Source: a marine bacterium B5-7 (GTDB taxonomy: Bacteria > Pseudomonadota > Gammaproteobacteria > BQJM01). Taken from it: 38,469 nucleotides of DNA. The notes beneath the pieces are model-generated. The model did not search any database and was not told where the DNA came from. It worked only from the letters and a program-made list of their open reading frames with translations. The stretch covers positions 1-38,469 of the forward strand of contig BQJM01000015.1 in the NCBI GenBank assembly GCA_021604705.1, given 5' to 3'. A program made the translations under genes and the position numbers. Within the stretch, counting starts at the first letter, position 1, and every line of letters begins with the position of its first letter. Of this stretch, positions 8,306 through 19,450 are shown piece by piece.

Positions 8306-8748
8306 AGCGAGATAGATTGCAATTGTTCAGGTAGGTCGTCATCGCCGTCCATACCCGTAAGCCAATCACTGCGTCCCTTGTGCCAACCGTCTTCACTCCA
8401 GATTTCGAACTTCTTACCTTGACCAACCAACATCACCGGTTTACTCAAGGTAGCGTAATCTCTTAATAATGCAGGGATTAAAATACGTCCCTGGCTATCC
8501 AATTCCAACTCGGTCGCATGACCGATAAGCAAGCGCTGAATCCGACGTGTTCGCGCATCAAAACTTGGCAACGCTGCCAATTTCTTTTCGATTTGCTCCC
8601 ACTCATCTATCGGGTACAACAGCAAACATGGCGATTCTGTATCAATCGTCAACACGACTTGTTTGCCACCCAAGGTATCGTGGTACCGCTTTGGTACCGC
8701 CATACGCCCTTTGGCATCTAAGTTGACTGCATTGATTCCGCGAAACAT
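8302..8748 (-). CDS. mraZ: Transcriptional regulator MraZ
   Basis: MraZ is the first gene of the dcw cluster and is known in E. coli to repress the cluster promoter. The 148-residue product carries two SpoVT/AbrB-like half-domains, each with the DxxGR signature: DAKGRMAVPKRYHD at 11-24 and DSQGRILIPALLRDYA at 84-99. AAGGA lies six bases before the ATG. Its own operator, four GTGG boxes, lies just upstream at 8782-8817 and overlaps the -10 box, so autorepression is likely here too. Confidence 0.97.
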   Translation of the reverse strand: MFRGINAVNLDAKGRMAVPKRYHDTLGGKQVVLTIDTESPCLLLYPIDEWEQIEKKLAALPSFDARTRRIQRLLIGHATELELDSQGRILIPALLRDYATLSKPVMLVGQGKKFEIWSEDGWHKGRSDWLTGMDGDDDLPEQLQSISL

Positions 8749-8781
8749 GGTGTGTCCTTGGTCAGAAACCTTCCATCTTTA

Positions 8782-8817
8782 TGCCACTGAGTCCCACTCA
8801 GCCCCACTTGTTTCCAC
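8782..8817 (-). promoter_or_regulatory. MraZ operator with four GTGG boxes
   Basis: Read on the minus strand, the boxes are GTGGAA, GTGGGG, GTGGGA and GTGGCA, each exactly 10 bases from the next (right edges at 8817, 8807, 8797 and 8787). E. coli MraZ is known to bind repeated TGGG boxes at this spacing. The first box overlaps the -10 element and the others cover the start of the transcript. Confidence 0.88.
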
Positions 8818-8844
8818 TATAGCGACAATTTTTGGGTAAATCAA
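8816..8844 (-). promoter_or_regulatory. dcw cluster promoter (Pmra)
   Basis: The minus strand has TTGATT (8839-8844), a 17-base spacer, then TATAGT (8816-8821), a good sigma-70 promoter. It would start transcription near 8809, about 60 bases before the mraZ ATG. The -10 overlaps the first MraZ box. A perfect 7-base stem hairpin (AGGGGTT/AACCCCT, 8864-8883) lies upstream, between this promoter and the divergent aminotransferase gene. Confidence 0.8.
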
Positions 8845-8961
8845 GGTGAAGTTAGAAATATTTAGGGGTTTTTGATAACCCCTGATCCAGTCAGTGCACC
8901 CTACCCGGCTTAACCTAAAACGGTTAGAATGAACCGTAAAAACAGACTATTTGGATTCGAT

Positions 8962-10143
8962 ATGATTAAGCTTTCCGACCGCGTGCAACGCGTCCAACCT
9001 TCCGCCACCATCGCCATCTCTACCCGTGCCAATGAGCTGCGCGCCGAGGGCAAAGACATCATTAATTTAGGTGTAGGCGAACCCGATTTTGATACCCCTG
9101 CACATATCTGTGCTGCGGCAAAAGAAGCTATCGATAATGGCCAAACTCGCTACACCCCTGTGGATGGAACCAAGGCCTTAAAGCAAGCCATCATCGATAA
9201 GTTTACGCGTGACAATCAATTAACGTATGCCTTAGACGAAGTCATGGCCTGCGTGGGCGCCAAACAATGTATTTACAATGCGTGCCAAGCCTTACTCAAT
9301 GATGGCGATGAAGTATTAATCCCCGCACCGTATTGGGTCTCGTATCCGGACATGGTGAAACTTGCTGGCGGCGTGCCCGTCGCGATTGCGAGCACGGTAG
9401 ACGATCACTTTAAATTAACACCTGCTCGCTTAGAAAAAGCCATTACGCCAAAGACTAAGATGCTTATTATTAACAGCCCCTCTAATCCCACTGGCATGAT
9501 GTATTCACCTGAAGATTTAACGGCTTTAGCGAAAGTATTGGTGAAGCATCCAAATATTGTAATTTTAACGGATGACATGTACGAGCATATTCATTGGCAA
9601 GATCATGATTTTGTGAATTTACTGAATATCGAGCCCACCCTGCGCGATCGCACGATTGTTGTGAATGGCGTGTCCAAAGCGTATGCCATGACCGGTTGGC
9701 GTATGGGTTATATGGCTGCACCAGCACCATTAATCAAAGCCATGAAAAAAATCCAATCGCAATCCACGTCGAACACCTGTTCTATCACGCAAGCAGCAAC
9801 GGTTGCTGCATTAGACGGCGATCAAGCCTGCGTGGCAGAAATGCGTAATGCCTTTATTAAACGACATGACTTAATGTATGAAGGCTTAGCTAGCATTCCA
9901 GGCATTAAGGTACTCCCTTCCGAAGGGACCTTTTATATTTTCCCTGACTTCAGTGAGGTGATTGCACGTTTGGATGGTATTAATGATGATGTTGCTTTAG
10001 CGAAGTTATTACTAGAGAAAGCTGAAGTCGCTGCCGTCCCCGGCTCTGCCTTTGGTGCGCCCGGCTGTTTGCGCATGTCGTTTGCCACCAGCGAAGCGCA
10101 GCTTAAGAAAGCCTTGGCGCGGATTAAGGCAGCGGTGAGTTAG
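8962..10143 (+). CDS. Class I pyridoxal-phosphate aminotransferase (aspartate aminotransferase type)
   Basis: This enzyme transfers amino groups between aspartate (or prephenate/aromatic substrates) and 2-oxoglutarate in the cytoplasm. It is of the AspB subgroup, about 393 residues, with GVGEPDF at 37-43, NSPSNPTGMMYS, and the PLP-binding lysine K239 in SKAYAMTGWRMGY. The ATG at 8962 is preferred: the protein then begins with the usual LSDRVQRVQPSATIAI, and the upstream in-frame ATG at 8929 overlaps a possible -10 (TAGAAT, 8925-8930). Substrate choice between aspartate and prephenate cannot be read from sequence. It is divergent from the dcw cluster. Confidence 0.92.
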   Translation: MIKLSDRVQRVQPSATIAISTRANELRAEGKDIINLGVGEPDFDTPAHICAAAKEAIDNGQTRYTPVDGTKALKQAIIDKFTRDNQLTYALDEVMACVGAKQCIYNACQALLNDGDEVLIPAPYWVSYPDMVKLAGGVPVAIASTVDDHFKLTPARLEKAITPKTKMLIINSPSNPTGMMYSPEDLTALAKVLVKHPNIVILTDDMYEHIHWQDHDFVNLLNIEPTLRDRTIVVNGVSKAYAMTGWRMGYMAAPAPLIKAMKKIQSQSTSNTCSITQAATVAALDGDQACVAEMRNAFIKRHDLMYEGLASIPGIKVLPSEGTFYIFPDFSEVIARLDGINDDVALAKLLLEKAEVAAVPGSAFGAPGCLRMSFATSEAQLKKALARIKAAVS

Positions 10144-10189
10144 AAACTTTTGCCGCGAAGAAATGGCGCCAAAAAAGTCGCATGTGCGC

Positions 10190-10245
10190 TTGTCGCACAG
10201 GATTAATCTGCTATACTTTCAACATGACCATAGACAGATGACCAT
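10190..10245 (+). promoter_or_regulatory. Promoter and possible operator of the toxin-antitoxin pair
   Basis: TTGTCG (10190-10195), a 16-base spacer and TATACT (10212-10217) form a promoter. ATGACCAT occurs twice just downstream (10224-10231 and 10238-10245), 14 bases apart, between the -10 and the antitoxin start. A repeated site here fits autoregulation by the antitoxin or complex; that is an inference. An inverted repeat TGTGCG/CGCACA lies at 10183-10199. Confidence 0.6.
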
Positions 10246-10256
10246 GGAGATGAAAG

Positions 10257-10490
10257 ATGGCTATTCCCCACATCCCTGCCGGCGAATTCAAAGCACAGTG
10301 TTTACAGCTAATGAATGATGTTAACCAAAAACAGATATCCATCATCATTACCAAACGTGGTGAACCTGTTGCCAAAATGGTGCCTATCAACAATAACGAT
10401 AAAACTTTTTTCGGCTGTCTAGCTAATTCAGTGACAATTAACGATGATATTGTTGCACCGATTGACGAAGATTGGGAGGCCGACGCTTGA
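10257..10490 (+). CDS. Phd/YefM-family antitoxin
   Basis: This 77-residue protein has the form of a Phd/YefM antitoxin: an N-terminal DNA-binding fold (IPAGEFKAQCLQLMNDVNQKQ), then the typical strand IIITKRGEPVAKMVP, then an acidic tail (INDDIVAPIDEDWEADA) expected to wrap the toxin. GGAGA lies 7 bases before the ATG. The stop overlaps the toxin start (TTGA at 10487-10490), so the pair is translationally coupled. It would neutralise the downstream PIN toxin and repress its own promoter, as known for the family. Confidence 0.88.
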   Translation: MAIPHIPAGEFKAQCLQLMNDVNQKQISIIITKRGEPVAKMVPINNNDKTFFGCLANSVTINDDIVAPIDEDWEADA

Positions 10491-10900
10491 AAGGTATATT
10501 GCTCGATACACATACTTGGATTTGGTTTATGTCTGGTGATAAGACACTAAAAGCAAGTGCACGGAAAGTCATTGATGATCACCTAAAGAATAGTACTACT
10601 CACATTGCAGCAATTTCTTGCTGGGAAGTAGCTATGCTAGAAGCAAAAAATCGGATCACACTATCCATGCCGACAACTGAATGGATGGAACAATCATTTA
10701 AACAATCGAGTATAAACACCGTTGCACTAACACCAAACATTGCCTATGAAAGCTGTCATTTACCAAACGCATTCCACGGCGACCCAGCCGATAGATTGAT
10801 TGTCGCTTCCGCACGAATACATGACTTACAACTACTTACCCGTGACAAGCAAATCCTAAGCTACGCCAAACACGGCACGCTGCGTGTATTGGCGTGCTAG
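10487..10900 (+). CDS. VapC-type PIN-domain toxin ribonuclease
   Basis: This PIN-domain endoribonuclease is the toxin of a type II pair. The 137-residue product starts at TTG 10487: GGGAGG lies 7 bases upstream and the start overlaps the antitoxin stop, whereas the longer opening from 10472 lies inside the Shine-Dalgarno. The acidic PIN residues are visible: D in LLDTHTWIW, E in SCWEVAMLE, D in GDPADRLIVASA and D in LLTRDKQIL, so the active site looks intact. The rare start codon may keep toxin below antitoxin. Targets (tRNA, rRNA or mRNA) cannot be read from the sequence. Confidence 0.9.
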   Translation: MKGILLDTHTWIWFMSGDKTLKASARKVIDDHLKNSTTHIAAISCWEVAMLEAKNRITLSMPTTEWMEQSFKQSSINTVALTPNIAYESCHLPNAFHGDPADRLIVASARIHDLQLLTRDKQILSYAKHGTLRVLAC

Positions 10901-11097
10901 TGCTGTTGCGCACTCTAACTCGCAGCGCTGGTGCGACCATGGGTGGCTGAACAGGCATAACGTTTACAACATCGGCATTCCAGAATAATATAATGGCACT
11001 GCGTGTGGTTGCATGCTTGCAGGTAATTTACTTAATCATTGTTGCGCGAAAATTTACCAGGCAAGAAACCCTTTCTCAAGCAAAAATCCCCGCCTAC

Positions 11098-11126
11098 TTG
11101 ACCCCCGACGCTATGCCTATTAAGAT
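11098..11126 (+). promoter_or_regulatory. Promoter of tRNA-Asn
   Basis: TTGACC (11098-11103), a 17-base spacer and TAAGAT (11121-11126) lie just upstream of the tRNA, placing the start about 8 bases before the mature 5' end. The stretch from the toxin stop to this point (10901-11097) shows no other feature. Confidence 0.65.
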
Positions 11127-11141
11127 AGCGAGCTTCACTGT

Positions 11142-11217
11142 TCCTCGGTAGCTCAGTTGGTAGAGCAAATGACTGTTAATCATTGGGTCACAGGTTCGAG
11201 CCCTGTCCGAGGAGCCA
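11142..11217 (+). tRNA. tRNA-Asn (GUU)
   Basis: All arms fold. The acceptor is TCCTCGG/CCGAGGA, the D arm GCTC/GAGC, and the anticodon stem AATGA/TCATT with loop CTGTTAA (anticodon GTT). The T arm is ACAGG/CCTGT with TTCGAGC. Discriminator G is followed by an encoded CCA. The 76-base gene lies between a toxin-antitoxin pair and dam. Confidence 0.98.
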
Positions 11218-11232
11218 CTTTTCTTTAAGACG

Positions 11233-12042
11233 ATGGATCGCATGCAAAAAACACGGCCGTTTTTAAAGTGGGCGGGTAATAAATTTCGCATCCTCCCGCC
11301 GATTCAAACCCACCTGCCCGATGGCCACCGACTTGTGGAACCCTTTGCCGGCAGTGGCGCAATATTTCTGAATACCGACTACGATAAATATTGGCTTAAC
11401 GATGTTAACCCGGATTTAATTAATTTATTTCGCATCTTGAAAAAACATCAAGCTGCTTTTATCACGCACTGTGAATCCTGGTTTACCAAGCGTAACAATC
11501 AAGAAAAAGCTTACTATCGTCTGCGTGAACGCTTTAATACAGAAACCGATCCCATTGATCGCGCGGCTTTATTCGTTTATTTAAACCGACACGGTTATAA
11601 CGGCTTATGCCGCTATAATTTAAGTGGCATTTTCAATGTCCCCTTTGGTCGATACAAAGAACCGGCCGTACCACGTGAAAATATGTTAGCGTTCGCAAAA
11701 AAACTTAAATCTGCAAAACTCACATGCTGGTCGTATGAAAAAGTCTTTGCTCAATGTGCGCGCGGTGATGTATTGTATTGCGATCCACCCTACGCGCCCT
11801 TAAGCCCTTCCTCGAACTTTACGCAATACCATAGCAAAGGATTTAATTTGGCAGACCAAGAAGCACTAGCCAGCTTAGCCGAAAAAGCGCGTGTACCCGT
11901 GCTTATCTCTAATCACGATTTAGCCCTGACACGTAAACTGTATCAAGAGGCCCAGCTGGTCAAGTTCAAAGTACCCCGCTCCATTAACTGCAAAGGCCAC
12001 GGCCGCCAAGCTGTGCGGGAATTGTTGGCAGTGTTTGATTGA
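11233..12042 (+). CDS. dam: DNA adenine methyltransferase (GATC-specific)
   Basis: Dam methylates adenine N6 in GATC. The 269-residue product follows the E. coli Dam pattern closely along its length: FLKWAGNK at 10-17 (SAM binding), VEPFAGSGAIFLNTD, YLNRHGYNGLCRYN, FNVPFGRYK, the catalytic DPPY at 184-187 in YCDPPYAPLS, then VLISNHD. Either ATG 11233 or 11242 could start it. No restriction enzyme gene is adjacent, so it is a solitary methylase with likely roles in mismatch repair, replication timing or gene regulation. It starts 15 bases after the tRNA. Confidence 0.93.
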   Translation: MDRMQKTRPFLKWAGNKFRILPPIQTHLPDGHRLVEPFAGSGAIFLNTDYDKYWLNDVNPDLINLFRILKKHQAAFITHCESWFTKRNNQEKAYYRLRERFNTETDPIDRAALFVYLNRHGYNGLCRYNLSGIFNVPFGRYKEPAVPRENMLAFAKKLKSAKLTCWSYEKVFAQCARGDVLYCDPPYAPLSPSSNFTQYHSKGFNLADQEALASLAEKARVPVLISNHDLALTRKLYQEAQLVKFKVPRSINCKGHGRQAVRELLAVFD

Positions 12043-12062
12043 TTTTTTTGAGGTAAGATCTT

Positions 12063-12281
12063 ATGTCTGTAGAAATAGAAATTAGTAAAGCAGTATTTAA
12101 CTCGGTAGAAACAGCTGCGATGAAGAACCATTTGTCGATAGAAAAACAATTTGAATTATGGACTAGAGTTGGTAGATCAGCACTCGAAAATACTGACCTA
12201 CCGGTTCAATTTATTCATGATATTATTCGATCCAAATACATCGACTGTATAGATGGAGATCCCGCATCAAGTGCGGGATGA
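12063..12281 (+). CDS. Orphan ParD-like antitoxin, C-terminus formed by a repeat
   Basis: The 72-residue product matches the ParD-like antitoxin family: MSVEIEISKAVFNS, then SIEKQFELWTRVGRSALEN-DLPVQFIHDII, typical of that ribbon-helix-helix group. GAGGTAAG precedes the ATG. From about residue 62 the sequence (DGDPASSAG) and the stop codon come from an R1 repeat, so the original end has been replaced or extended. No ParE-type toxin follows; the next gene is ligA on the other strand. It may be a remnant or a still folded orphan regulator. It begins 20 bases after dam and may be co-transcribed with it. Confidence 0.7.
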   Translation: MSVEIEISKAVFNSVETAAMKNHLSIEKQFELWTRVGRSALENTDLPVQFIHDIIRSKYIDCIDGDPASSAG

Positions 12282-12283
12282 CA
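12252..12283. repeat. R1 half-unit inside the ParD-like gene
   Basis: A single R1 palindrome (GATGGAGATCCCGCATCAAG, then TGCGGGATGACA) overlaps the 3' end of the ParD-like gene and supplies its stop codon. Confidence 0.9.
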
Positions 12284-12379
12284 GCGTTGGCAATACGGCA
12301 CTAGTCGGAGCCCAGCAACAAGCTCTAAAGAATAGGCATTTAATATGTTGTTTTCCTTCTGAGGGGATAGGAATTTTTT

Positions 12380-12492
12380 AAGAGCGGGATCGAGGAAGCC
12401 TTTCAAAAACCGTCGGCGGCAGGGATAGCCGCCGTCGAGCTCCAGGGATGGATTTATGCGTGTTTTTGAAAGGCTCCCTCGATCGCGCTTTT
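12380..12492. repeat. Long inverted repeat element after ligA
   Basis: Two arms of about 31 bases, 12380-12410 (AAGAGCGGGATCGAGGAAGC...) and 12462-12492, match as reverse complements at about 28 of 31 positions and enclose 51 bases. The loop holds a smaller hairpin (CGGCGGCAGGGATAGCCGCCG region). It lies directly after the ligA stop. It could act as a terminator-like structure or be a small mobile repeat; there is no reading frame of note. Confidence 0.8.
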
Positions 12493-12504
12493 ACCCTATT
12501 ACCA

Positions 12505-15311
<2,807 letters not shown>

Positions 15312-15349
15312 ACATGCTCCTTTGTTTCGTTGTCCTAGTGCTGCAGTAG

Positions 15350-15502
15350 TAGCTGGAGATCCCGCATCAAGTGCGGGATGACCGTATAATCTATCATCCC
15401 GGAATTCTCGTAACGACAAAACTTGTCATTCCAGAAAATGCGATAGCATTTGTCTAGAATCTAGATCCCAGACATTTTCCTTCGGAAAATTCTGGGACGA
15501 CA
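15350..15502. repeat. R1 and R2 repeats between smc and zipA
   Basis: An R1 half (15350-15383) is followed by an R2 double hairpin (15425-15502), here in the opposite orientation to the copies near the window start: CCAGAAAATGCG first, CCCAGACATTTTCC second. They fill most of the 213 bases between the smc stop and the zipA start on the same strand. Confidence 0.9.
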
Positions 15503-15524
15503 GTAACGACAAATTCCAAGACAG

Positions 15525-18500
15525 TTAAGCCTCTGCTAACTCCACGGCTTCGGCGACATCAACAGACACTAGGCGTGACACACCCGGCTCTTTCATCGTC
15601 ACACCCATTAAGTAATCCGCCATTTCCATGGTAACTTTATTGTGTGTGATAAAGACAAACTGTACTTTCTCAGACATTTCTTTAAGTAGATTACAGAAAC
15701 GTCCAACATTGGCATCATCCAATGGCGCATCGACCTCATCCAGCAAACAGAATGGTGCAGGATTTAAGTGGAATATCGCAAACACCAATGAAACCGCCGT
15801 CAAGGCTTTTTCACCACCCGACAACAAGTGAATTGTACTATTACGTTTACCCGGCGGACGTGCCATCACGGTAATACCCGTATCTAATAAGTCTTCACCC
15901 GTCATTTCTAGGTAAGCATGACCACCACCAAAGACGCGAGGGAATAAATCTTGGAAACTTGCATTGACTTTATCAAAGGTTTCTTTGAAACGCTCACGGG
16001 TTTCTTTATCAATCTTACGGATCGCGCCTTCCAATGTGTCCAAGGCTTCCATTAGATCGTCATTTTGCGTATCAAGATATTCTTTACGCTCGCTTTGCGT
16101 TTTAAATTCTTCAATCGCCGCCAAGTTAATCGCACCCAATCGGCTAATGCGGTTTTGGATTTTTTCCAGTGTTTCAGCCCATTCTGCTTCATTCGCCGCT
16201 TCTGGCAAGCTTGGCAAAATCGCATCAATGGTTTGTCCCGTTTCTTGCAGCTGTTCTTCCAAGGTGTTTTGACGCACCGTAAATTCTTGTCGCTGCATAC
16301 GCGCGCTTTCTGCCGCTTCACGTTTATTTTGCAACTGTTGCTCTTGGTCGTGACGTTGCTGCTCAAAGTCCGTTAACTGTTGCACGGCTTCTTCTAAGCT
16401 AGCACGTGATGCCGTCAATTCCGTTTCTACCGTTAAACGTTGGTTTAACGCAGTCTCAAGCTGCTCTTGTAACTCAGAAATAGGGGTATCCAAAGAAGAT
16501 AAATTTTCTTGTAAGCTACCACGACGCTCACGTAATGATTCAAGTTGCTGCGTTAAGCGATCACGATTCTGCGTACTGGTTTCCAGCTGAGAATTTAAGA
16601 GTTCCCATTTCAAGTTAACGGCATGCGCTTTATCTTTCGCAGACTGCGCCGCTAATTTCGCCGCTTGCACGCGTTCAGTTAAGCTAGCCTTCTCTGTCTT
16701 TAAGGCTTCACGCGTTTCTTGATGATTGGATAAGCTATCCAGCGCTTCTTGCCAACGCTCACGCGCTTCTTGATGCTCTTCTTTCAATCGCGCTGCATCA
16801 TCGGTCAATTGTTCAAATTCTTTTTGCAGGCTTTGCGTACGCTGCTGTGTTTGCTCAATCTTATTTTGTGCAATACGTAATTCAGATTGTTTCTCTGCCA
16901 ACAGTTGATTATGTTCATTCAGCATTTTCTGGATTGTGTCGCGCTGTTGTTCGCTGGACTGCACCGCTTCTTTTGCTGTTTCTAACTGCTGCTGTAGTGT
17001 ATTCACTTGCCCTTGCAAGGATTCAATATCCGCCGCTAATTGCTTGAGCTCTTGCTCACGCATCAACACACCACTGCGCTCATCTTGCGTATGACGCACA
17101 CGAAGCCAATGACGCCCCAACCAAACACCATCACGTGTAATGATTGACGCTTGTGCGCTCAAGCGTGAACGCATAGACAGCGCTTGCTCAACGGTATCTG
17201 CAATATAAATCTCACCAATGAGATCACCCAAGTCTAATTCTGTTTCAATTTTAGAAAGTAATTTATCGCTACCCGCTTGATTGTCGCGGAATTTAGACAA
17301 CAAACCACCCCCGGATGTTTTCGGCGGCGTTACAATCGTCACATTACCTTGCGTTAATGCAGATAGCTGTCCGGCAAGTTGTTGATCGTCATCAGCACAA
17401 ACCGCTTCAAGATAATCACCCATCACCGTTTCTAGTGCTAATTCCCAACCGTTATCGACTTTCAAGCATTCTGCCAAACGTTGATTGTCGCCTAAGCCCT
17501 GATTGCTTAACCATTGCTGCACACGATTTTGATTTTTACCTAAGGCGGCTTGTTGCAAGGCTTTCAGTGAAGACTCTCGCCCTTTTGCATTTTGCAAATT
17601 CACTTTGGCTTCATCAAGTTCTACATTCAAACTTTGAATCGTTTCACGCTGCGTACGCATCGTTGTTTGAACGGTATCGAGCTCACTTTCTGAGGTCGCT
17701 TTATCACGCTGCGCTTCATTGATTTGCTGCGTCGCCCCAAGCACGGTTTCTTCTAGCAATGTTGTCGACAAACTATCCAGCGTACCCTGCGTCTGATCTT
17801 GGCGCGTTTGCACTTGTTCTTGGCGCTGCTCTAGATGTTGAATACGTGTTTGTTCTACTTGTGCTTTTTGCTGCGCTGTCGATGCTTCTTGGTTAAAGGT
17901 ATCCCATTGCTGCTGCCAATCTTGCAATGTCGTTTCAACCAGCTGTAATTCATGTGCACTGGACTCTGCTTCTGCTTTCGTGGTTTCAATCTGTGGCGCT
18001 AATTCAATTCTTTCAGTACTCAAGGTTTCAGACTGCGCTTGATCCGCTTGTAAATGCTGCTGATGCATCTGCCAATCTTGATCGGCTTGCGTTAAATCTA
18101 AGGATAATTGTTCGCGACGTTCTTTTTGGTGCTCAATGCTTTGTTCAAAGCGCGCCACCTCAGAACCCAATCCATAAAAGCGACGCTGCACTTCATTGAA
18201 GACATCATTGCGTTCTACTTGTTCCAGACGTTTTTTCTCGATTTGTGTATCGGTATGCTGTAAGTCTGTGGTCAAACGATCTAAGGCTAATTCTTTTTCG
18301 GTGATGTCGCCCGATAAACCAGACAGCTGTTCTTGTAAAGCTTGATAACGTAGCGCAATTAATTGTGCGTGTGTTTCGCGCTCTTCTTGTTTGTAGACTT
18401 GATATTTTTCAGCGGCTTTCGCTTGGCGGTCAAGCTTTTCTATTTGCTTGGTAATTTCTTCTCGCAAATCATTTAAGCGATCTAAATTTTCTTTCGTGTG

Positions 18501-19055
18501 TCTGATGCGGGTTTCAGTTTCGCGGCGACGTTCTTTGTATTTAGAAATACCTGCTGCTTCTTCCAGGTAAGCACGCAACTCTTCAGGCTTCGCGTCAATC
18601 ACGCGAGAAATCATACCTTGCTCGATGATAGAGTAGCTGCGTGGTCCTAAGCCCGTACCCAGAAAAACGTTTTTCACGTCTTTGGCACGACAAGGACTGT
18701 TATTCAAAAAGTATTGGGATTTGCCTTCACGAGAAATCTGACGCTTAACAGAAATTTGTTGGTAACCGGCATACTCGCCGGTGATTGTGCCATCGCTATT
18801 GTCGAATACGAGCTCCACAGAAGCCTGGCCAACGGGTTTACGCCCTACTGAGCCATTGAAAATGACATCGGTCATATCTTCACTACGGAGGTTTTTTGCG
18901 GAGCGTTCGCCCAGCACACAACGAATCGCATCGATGATGTTAGATTTACCACAGCCATTCGGCCCCACCACCGCTACACGGTTATTGGGGAACATGACCT
19001 TCGTGGGGTCAACAAATGATTTAAACCCAACTAATTTGATATATTCTAAGCGCAT
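15525..19055 (-). CDS. smc: Chromosome segregation ATPase SMC
   Basis: SMC organises and segregates the chromosome as a ring-forming dimer. The 1176-residue product is full length. Features: Walker A GPNGCGKS at 31-38, first long coiled coil to about 510, hinge domain about 515-645, second coiled coil, ABC signature LLSGGEKAL near 1080, and Walker B FCLLDEVDAPLDD near 1103. A possible -10 (TAGAAT, 19088-19093) lies upstream, without a clear -35. ScpA and ScpB partners are not in the window. It is followed by zipA and ligA on the same strand. Confidence 0.97.
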   Translation of the reverse strand: MRLEYIKLVGFKSFVDPTKVMFPNNRVAVVGPNGCGKSNIIDAIRCVLGERSAKNLRSEDMTDVIFNGSVGRKPVGQASVELVFDNSDGTITGEYAGYQQISVKRQISREGKSQYFLNNSPCRAKDVKNVFLGTGLGPRSYSIIEQGMISRVIDAKPEELRAYLEEAAGISKYKERRRETETRIRHTKENLDRLNDLREEITKQIEKLDRQAKAAEKYQVYKQEERETHAQLIALRYQALQEQLSGLSGDITEKELALDRLTTDLQHTDTQIEKKRLEQVERNDVFNEVQRRFYGLGSEVARFEQSIEHQKERREQLSLDLTQADQDWQMHQQHLQADQAQSETLSTERIELAPQIETTKAEAESSAHELQLVETTLQDWQQQWDTFNQEASTAQQKAQVEQTRIQHLEQRQEQVQTRQDQTQGTLDSLSTTLLEETVLGATQQINEAQRDKATSESELDTVQTTMRTQRETIQSLNVELDEAKVNLQNAKGRESSLKALQQAALGKNQNRVQQWLSNQGLGDNQRLAECLKVDNGWELALETVMGDYLEAVCADDDQQLAGQLSALTQGNVTIVTPPKTSGGGLLSKFRDNQAGSDKLLSKIETELDLGDLIGEIYIADTVEQALSMRSRLSAQASIITRDGVWLGRHWLRVRHTQDERSGVLMREQELKQLAADIESLQGQVNTLQQQLETAKEAVQSSEQQRDTIQKMLNEHNQLLAEKQSELRIAQNKIEQTQQRTQSLQKEFEQLTDDAARLKEEHQEARERWQEALDSLSNHQETREALKTEKASLTERVQAAKLAAQSAKDKAHAVNLKWELLNSQLETSTQNRDRLTQQLESLRERRGSLQENLSSLDTPISELQEQLETALNQRLTVETELTASRASLEEAVQQLTDFEQQRHDQEQQLQNKREAAESARMQRQEFTVRQNTLEEQLQETGQTIDAILPSLPEAANEAEWAETLEKIQNRISRLGAINLAAIEEFKTQSERKEYLDTQNDDLMEALDTLEGAIRKIDKETRERFKETFDKVNASFQDLFPRVFGGGHAYLEMTGEDLLDTGITVMARPPGKRNSTIHLLSGGEKALTAVSLVFAIFHLNPAPFCLLDEVDAPLDDANVGRFCNLLKEMSEKVQFVFITHNKVTMEMADYLMGVTMKEPGVSRLVSVDVAEAVELAEA

Positions 19056-19137
19056 ACGACAAGAACCCGTTTATTCCTTAAACGCGTATTCTACCTGAGA
19101 ATGACCATTTTGACTATCTAGATTGGAAAAATTTGGC

Positions 19138-19353
19138 ATACCCGTCGTACTTGAAAATACAGCACTAGGAACAAACCTCAAGATTGATAATGGTGACACA
19201 CTGAGCGCCCAGATTGGGATTAGATTTTGACGTTTTGACCGAGAAAAACAGGAAGAATAGTTATTATATTTTGAGTGTTTTTCGACGAAAAAACGTCAAA
19301 AGATAATGGCAAGATGGGATGCTCAGGGATGTATTTTCAAGTACGACGGGTAT
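19138..19353. mobile_element. MITE-like element with 24-base perfect terminal inverted repeats
   Basis: The 395-base gap between smc and the next gene holds this element. Its ends, 19138-19161 (ATACCCGTCGTACTTG...) and 19330-19353, are perfect inverted repeats of 24 bases. Internally, TTTTGACGTTTT and AAAACGTCAAAA form a second inverted pair, and there is weaker pairing between, so the 216 bases could fold into one long imperfect hairpin. The inverted CCCGTCGTACTTG ends are flanked by TA on both sides, which fits the TA target duplication of IS630/mariner-type elements. It encodes no transposase. Confidence 0.75.
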
Positions 19354-19450
19354 TGAATCAGTGGGTTTGGGTGCTCTTCTCAGCTGATGCTTGAGGTCAA
19401 GGGGATGCTAATCGCACCCCCTTTTCTCATTAAAATCACTGAGCTGTGGC

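Noticed and set aside
8864-8883. Hairpin AGGGGTT/AACCCCT as a terminator
   Set aside because: No T-run follows on either strand, and it lies between divergent genes where no transcript needs to end.
11094-11291. Minus-strand reading frame across tRNA-Asn with SDRARTCDPMI
   Set aside because: This is the well-known false protein made by translating the antisense strand of a tRNA gene.
16065-18199. Several plus-strand reading frames inside smc
   Set aside because: They are shadows of the long smc coding region with no ribosome-binding sites or recognisable product.
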